Source: Haloterrigena sp. KLK7 (GTDB lineage Archaea > Halobacteriota > Halobacteria > Halobacteriales > Natrialbaceae). Taken from it: a DNA stretch of 64,000 bases. Below the pieces are notes generated by a model, which was not told the origin of the DNA, did no database searches, and saw nothing but the letters and a program-made list of their open reading frames with translations. The stretch covers positions 372,001 through 436,000 of the forward strand of contig NZ_CP149787.1 in assembly GCF_037914945.1 (NCBI RefSeq). The letters are read 5' to 3'. The first letter of the stretch is position 1. Every line of letters begins with the position of its first letter. Both the position numbers and the translations under genes were made by a program. Shown here piece by piece: positions 62,501 through 64,000 of the stretch.

Positions 62501-63550
62501 CTACCGCTCGAGGACGGTCCCGCCGGAACCGACGGCGATGGCGACGGAACCGTCGGCCACGGCCTGCAGGTTCTCGCCGACGGGCGTCTGGTTCAGGGTC
62601 CATTCACCGCCAGACAGTTCGAAGATGACGCCGCCGCTACCGACGGTGTAGCCGGTATCTCCGTCGGTCTCGACGTCGACGAGGTCGGCGTCGCCGAGGC
62701 TCTCGGGGACCCACTGCCCACCGTCGGACTCGGTGCCCTCGTCCGACGAGGTTCCGCTCGCGTCGCTCGCGGAACTACCGTCGTACTCGAAGATCGAGGC
62801 GTTACCGCCGCTGACGGTGACATCGTCGGCGGCGTCGCTGTCGAGGCCGTAGAACGTGGCGTCGGCGTCCTCGATACCGATGGGGTTCCAGGTGACGCCG
62901 TCGTCGGTGGCGAACACGCGGCCGTTGGTATCGATGGCGTGACCCGCGCGGTCGTCGAAGAACTCGATGGCCTTGAGGCCGGAGCCGCTGCCGGGGACGA
63001 CATACTCCCAGGTGCCTTCCTCGCCGTTCTGGAAGCTGTAGTGGATCGAGCCGGAGTCGTCGGCGACGTAGACGTCCGCGTCGCCCGCGGGGCCGGTGAC
63101 GGCGATATCGTTGAAGTTGGCCGTGTAGTCGTTCGGCGCGGAGCGATCGACGAGGTTGCCGGTGGTGACGTCGTACTCGCCGATCGCGCCGCTGGCGCCG
63201 ACGATCCAGAGCCGCTCGCCGCCGTCGGACTCGTCCGACGAGCCTCCGCTCGCGTCGCTCGCGGAGACGCCGTCCGTGACGGCGACTCCGTAAAGGTCGT
63301 TCCCGTTGCCGGTCGGACCGCCCTGCAGGACGACCTCCCAGCCGGTCTCGGTCCGCTCGAGCACAGTGCCGCCCTCCGCGACCGCGTGGGCGTTCGTCAC
63401 CGTGTACGCGACGTCGTGGAGAGTGCTGTCGACGGGGGTCTCGACGGCCGTCCAGCCGTCTTCGGATGCCGACGCGGCCGCGGGGACGGTAGCTGCGACG
63501 AGCGATGCGCCTGCGAGCTGCAGCGTCGAGCGTCGCGTGAGTCGCGTCAT
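62501..63550 (-). CDS. Tat-exported beta-propeller-like protein
   Basis: The 349-residue protein begins MTRLTRRSTLQLAGASLVAA, a Tat signal. It is built of blade-like repeats (GGTVLERT, NDIAVTGPAGDADVYVADDS, GHAIDTNGRVFATDDGVTWN, GYTVGSGGVIFELSG), resembling YCF48/BNR-type propellers. Two loops contain near-copies of a Ser/Asp/Gly linker (SASDASGGSSDESDGG and SASDASGTSSDEGTESDGG) that look inserted. It is probably an extracellular binding or scaffold protein. The ligand is unknown. Confidence 0.75.
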   Translation of the reverse strand: MTRLTRRSTLQLAGASLVAATVPAAASASEDGWTAVETPVDSTLHDVAYTVTNAHAVAEGGTVLERTETGWEVVLQGGPTGNGNDLYGVAVTDGVSASDASGGSSDESDGGERLWIVGASGAIGEYDVTTGNLVDRSAPNDYTANFNDIAVTGPAGDADVYVADDSGSIHYSFQNGEEGTWEYVVPGSGSGLKAIEFFDDRAGHAIDTNGRVFATDDGVTWNPIGIEDADATFYGLDSDAADDVTVSGGNASIFEYDGSSASDASGTSSDEGTESDGGQWVPESLGDADLVDVETDGDTGYTVGSGGVIFELSGGEWTLNQTPVGENLQAVADGSVAIAVGSGGTVLER

Positions 63551-63854
63551 AGCGCGTCCGGGGCTGGGGACGAAGGCCGTATAAAGCCAAACGGCGATTC
63601 ACGGAATTACGGATCGAGCCACAGTTTCGTTCGCTCCAAATTTTACACAGACGACGTTCAATGAAACCGTAATCTCTACCGTGCTGTCGGGAACGGCCCG
63701 ATTTTCCGGATTCCATGAGGAGTATTCACAATCGATTTCGAGCGGCGATAACTACTGGCGTTCCGCCGAAAACCGGACCAGAGATAGTTCATCGACCGAC
63801 CATAAACGGACGATCGGCGGCCGTACCGGCCGCTCTCGGCCGATCGTGTTCGGG
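63551..63854. other. Gene-free spacer with stem-loop
   Basis: About 304 bp, moderately AT-rich near the promoter of the propeller gene. A nested inverted repeat, CGATCGGC (63812-63819) with GCCGATCG (63840-63847) and an inner CGGCCG-type stem, lies 8 bp beyond the stop of the minus-strand gene at the window end and may end its transcript. Confidence 0.45.
63812..63847 (-). terminator. Candidate terminator stem-loop
   Basis: Eight-base outer arms enclose a second GGCCG/CGGCC stem. It sits just past the stop codon of the partial minus-strand gene. There is no strong T-run, so the terminator role is tentative. Confidence 0.35.
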
Positions 63855-64000
63855 CTACGGTGATTCGGCGGCGGCCGTCACCGTCGCGTAACAGTTTCCG
63901 CTCGAGAGCTCCCAGTCGACGACCTCGAGCGCGCTCGCCTCGAGGGCGGCCTCGAACTCGTCCGGAGCGTAGATGTGGTAGAAGCGGTCGACGGTCTCGC
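63855..64000 (-). CDS. C-terminus of a probable class I SAM-dependent methyltransferase (cut by window edge)
   Basis: The last 47 codons read ETVDRFYHIYAPDEFEAALE and then ASALEVVDWELSSGNCYATV, ending at a TAG. The RFYHIYAPDEF segment followed by an alpha/beta ending matches the C-terminal strand region of Trm9-like class I methyltransferases. The catalytic glycine-rich loop lies outside the window, so the assignment is tentative. Confidence 0.5.
   Translation of the reverse strand, partial: ETVDRFYHIYAPDEFEAALEASALEVVDWELSSGNCYATVTAAAESP

Overview
The window is a stretch of haloarchaeal chromosome. Coding GC is high, proteins are strongly acidic, and several exported proteins carry twin-arginine signals or lipoboxes. 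Many genes have a TATA-like box about 26-31 nt upstream of the start codon (leaderless transcripts). Family content is typical of halophilic archaea: Bat-type HTH, HalOD1, DICT and DUF7344-like proteins, DpsA, phosphomevalonate decarboxylase and a NuoEFG-less complex I. A Natrialbales-type genus (Natrinema/Haloterrigena-like) is plausible, but the sequence alone does not settle this.

Region 1 (1-16 kb) is a cell-surface polysaccharide/glycan locus. It holds a truncated asparagine-synthase-like enzyme, a lipoprotein polysaccharide deacetylase, a Tat-exported M14-like deacylase with a nine-unit acidic repeat and a frame-broken PKD tail, a sugar-transfer-type ATP-grasp protein, two family-2 glycosyltransferases, a Wzx/AglR-like flippase, a Tat-exported beta-helix protein, a Bat-type regulator, an alkaline-phosphatase-superfamily enzyme and a GNAT protein. 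The two amide/peptide-bond-forming enzyme types suggest a surface glycan decorated with amino acids or amides.

Region 2 (16.2-17.6 kb) is a tRNA-Gln integration hotspot with a duplicated tRNA 3' end, a 35-residue C2H2 microprotein and an AT-richer, multi-zinc-finger HNH protein. Region 3 (17.8-21.6 kb) is core metabolism: ribH, an aminotransferase and purKE. Region 4 (21.9-32.4 kb) is a complete nuoA-B-CD-H-I-J1-J2-K-L-M-N operon with 4-nt or 1-nt overlaps at most junctions and no NADH-oxidising module. A type II NADH dehydrogenase-like gene lies 19 kb away.

Region 5 (32.4-60.6 kb) mixes housekeeping and accessory genes. These include an RCK-like/DHH protein, a CBS/ParB-like protein and a tandem trio of DpsA-family proteins in which only the promoter-proximal member keeps the ferroxidase residues. 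They also include the methylmalonyl-CoA mutase catalytic subunit, acetyl-CoA synthetase, small membrane proteins, an M28 peptidase, a degenerate NAD-kinase paralogue, endonuclease III, phosphomevalonate decarboxylase, Lrp, HalOD1, NDH-2, an MDR oxidoreductase, an orphan MEDS-GAF3 histidine kinase and FEN1. Two copies of a dispersed non-coding element lie about 10 kb apart.

Region 6 (60.6-62.3 kb) is an AT-rich foreign island abutting tRNA-Gly. It contains a secreted Lys/His/Asp repeat protein, a frameshifted remnant of a tyrosine integrase and a 25-bp duplication of the tRNA 3' end. The window ends with a Tat-exported propeller-like protein and the C-terminus of a probable methyltransferase.
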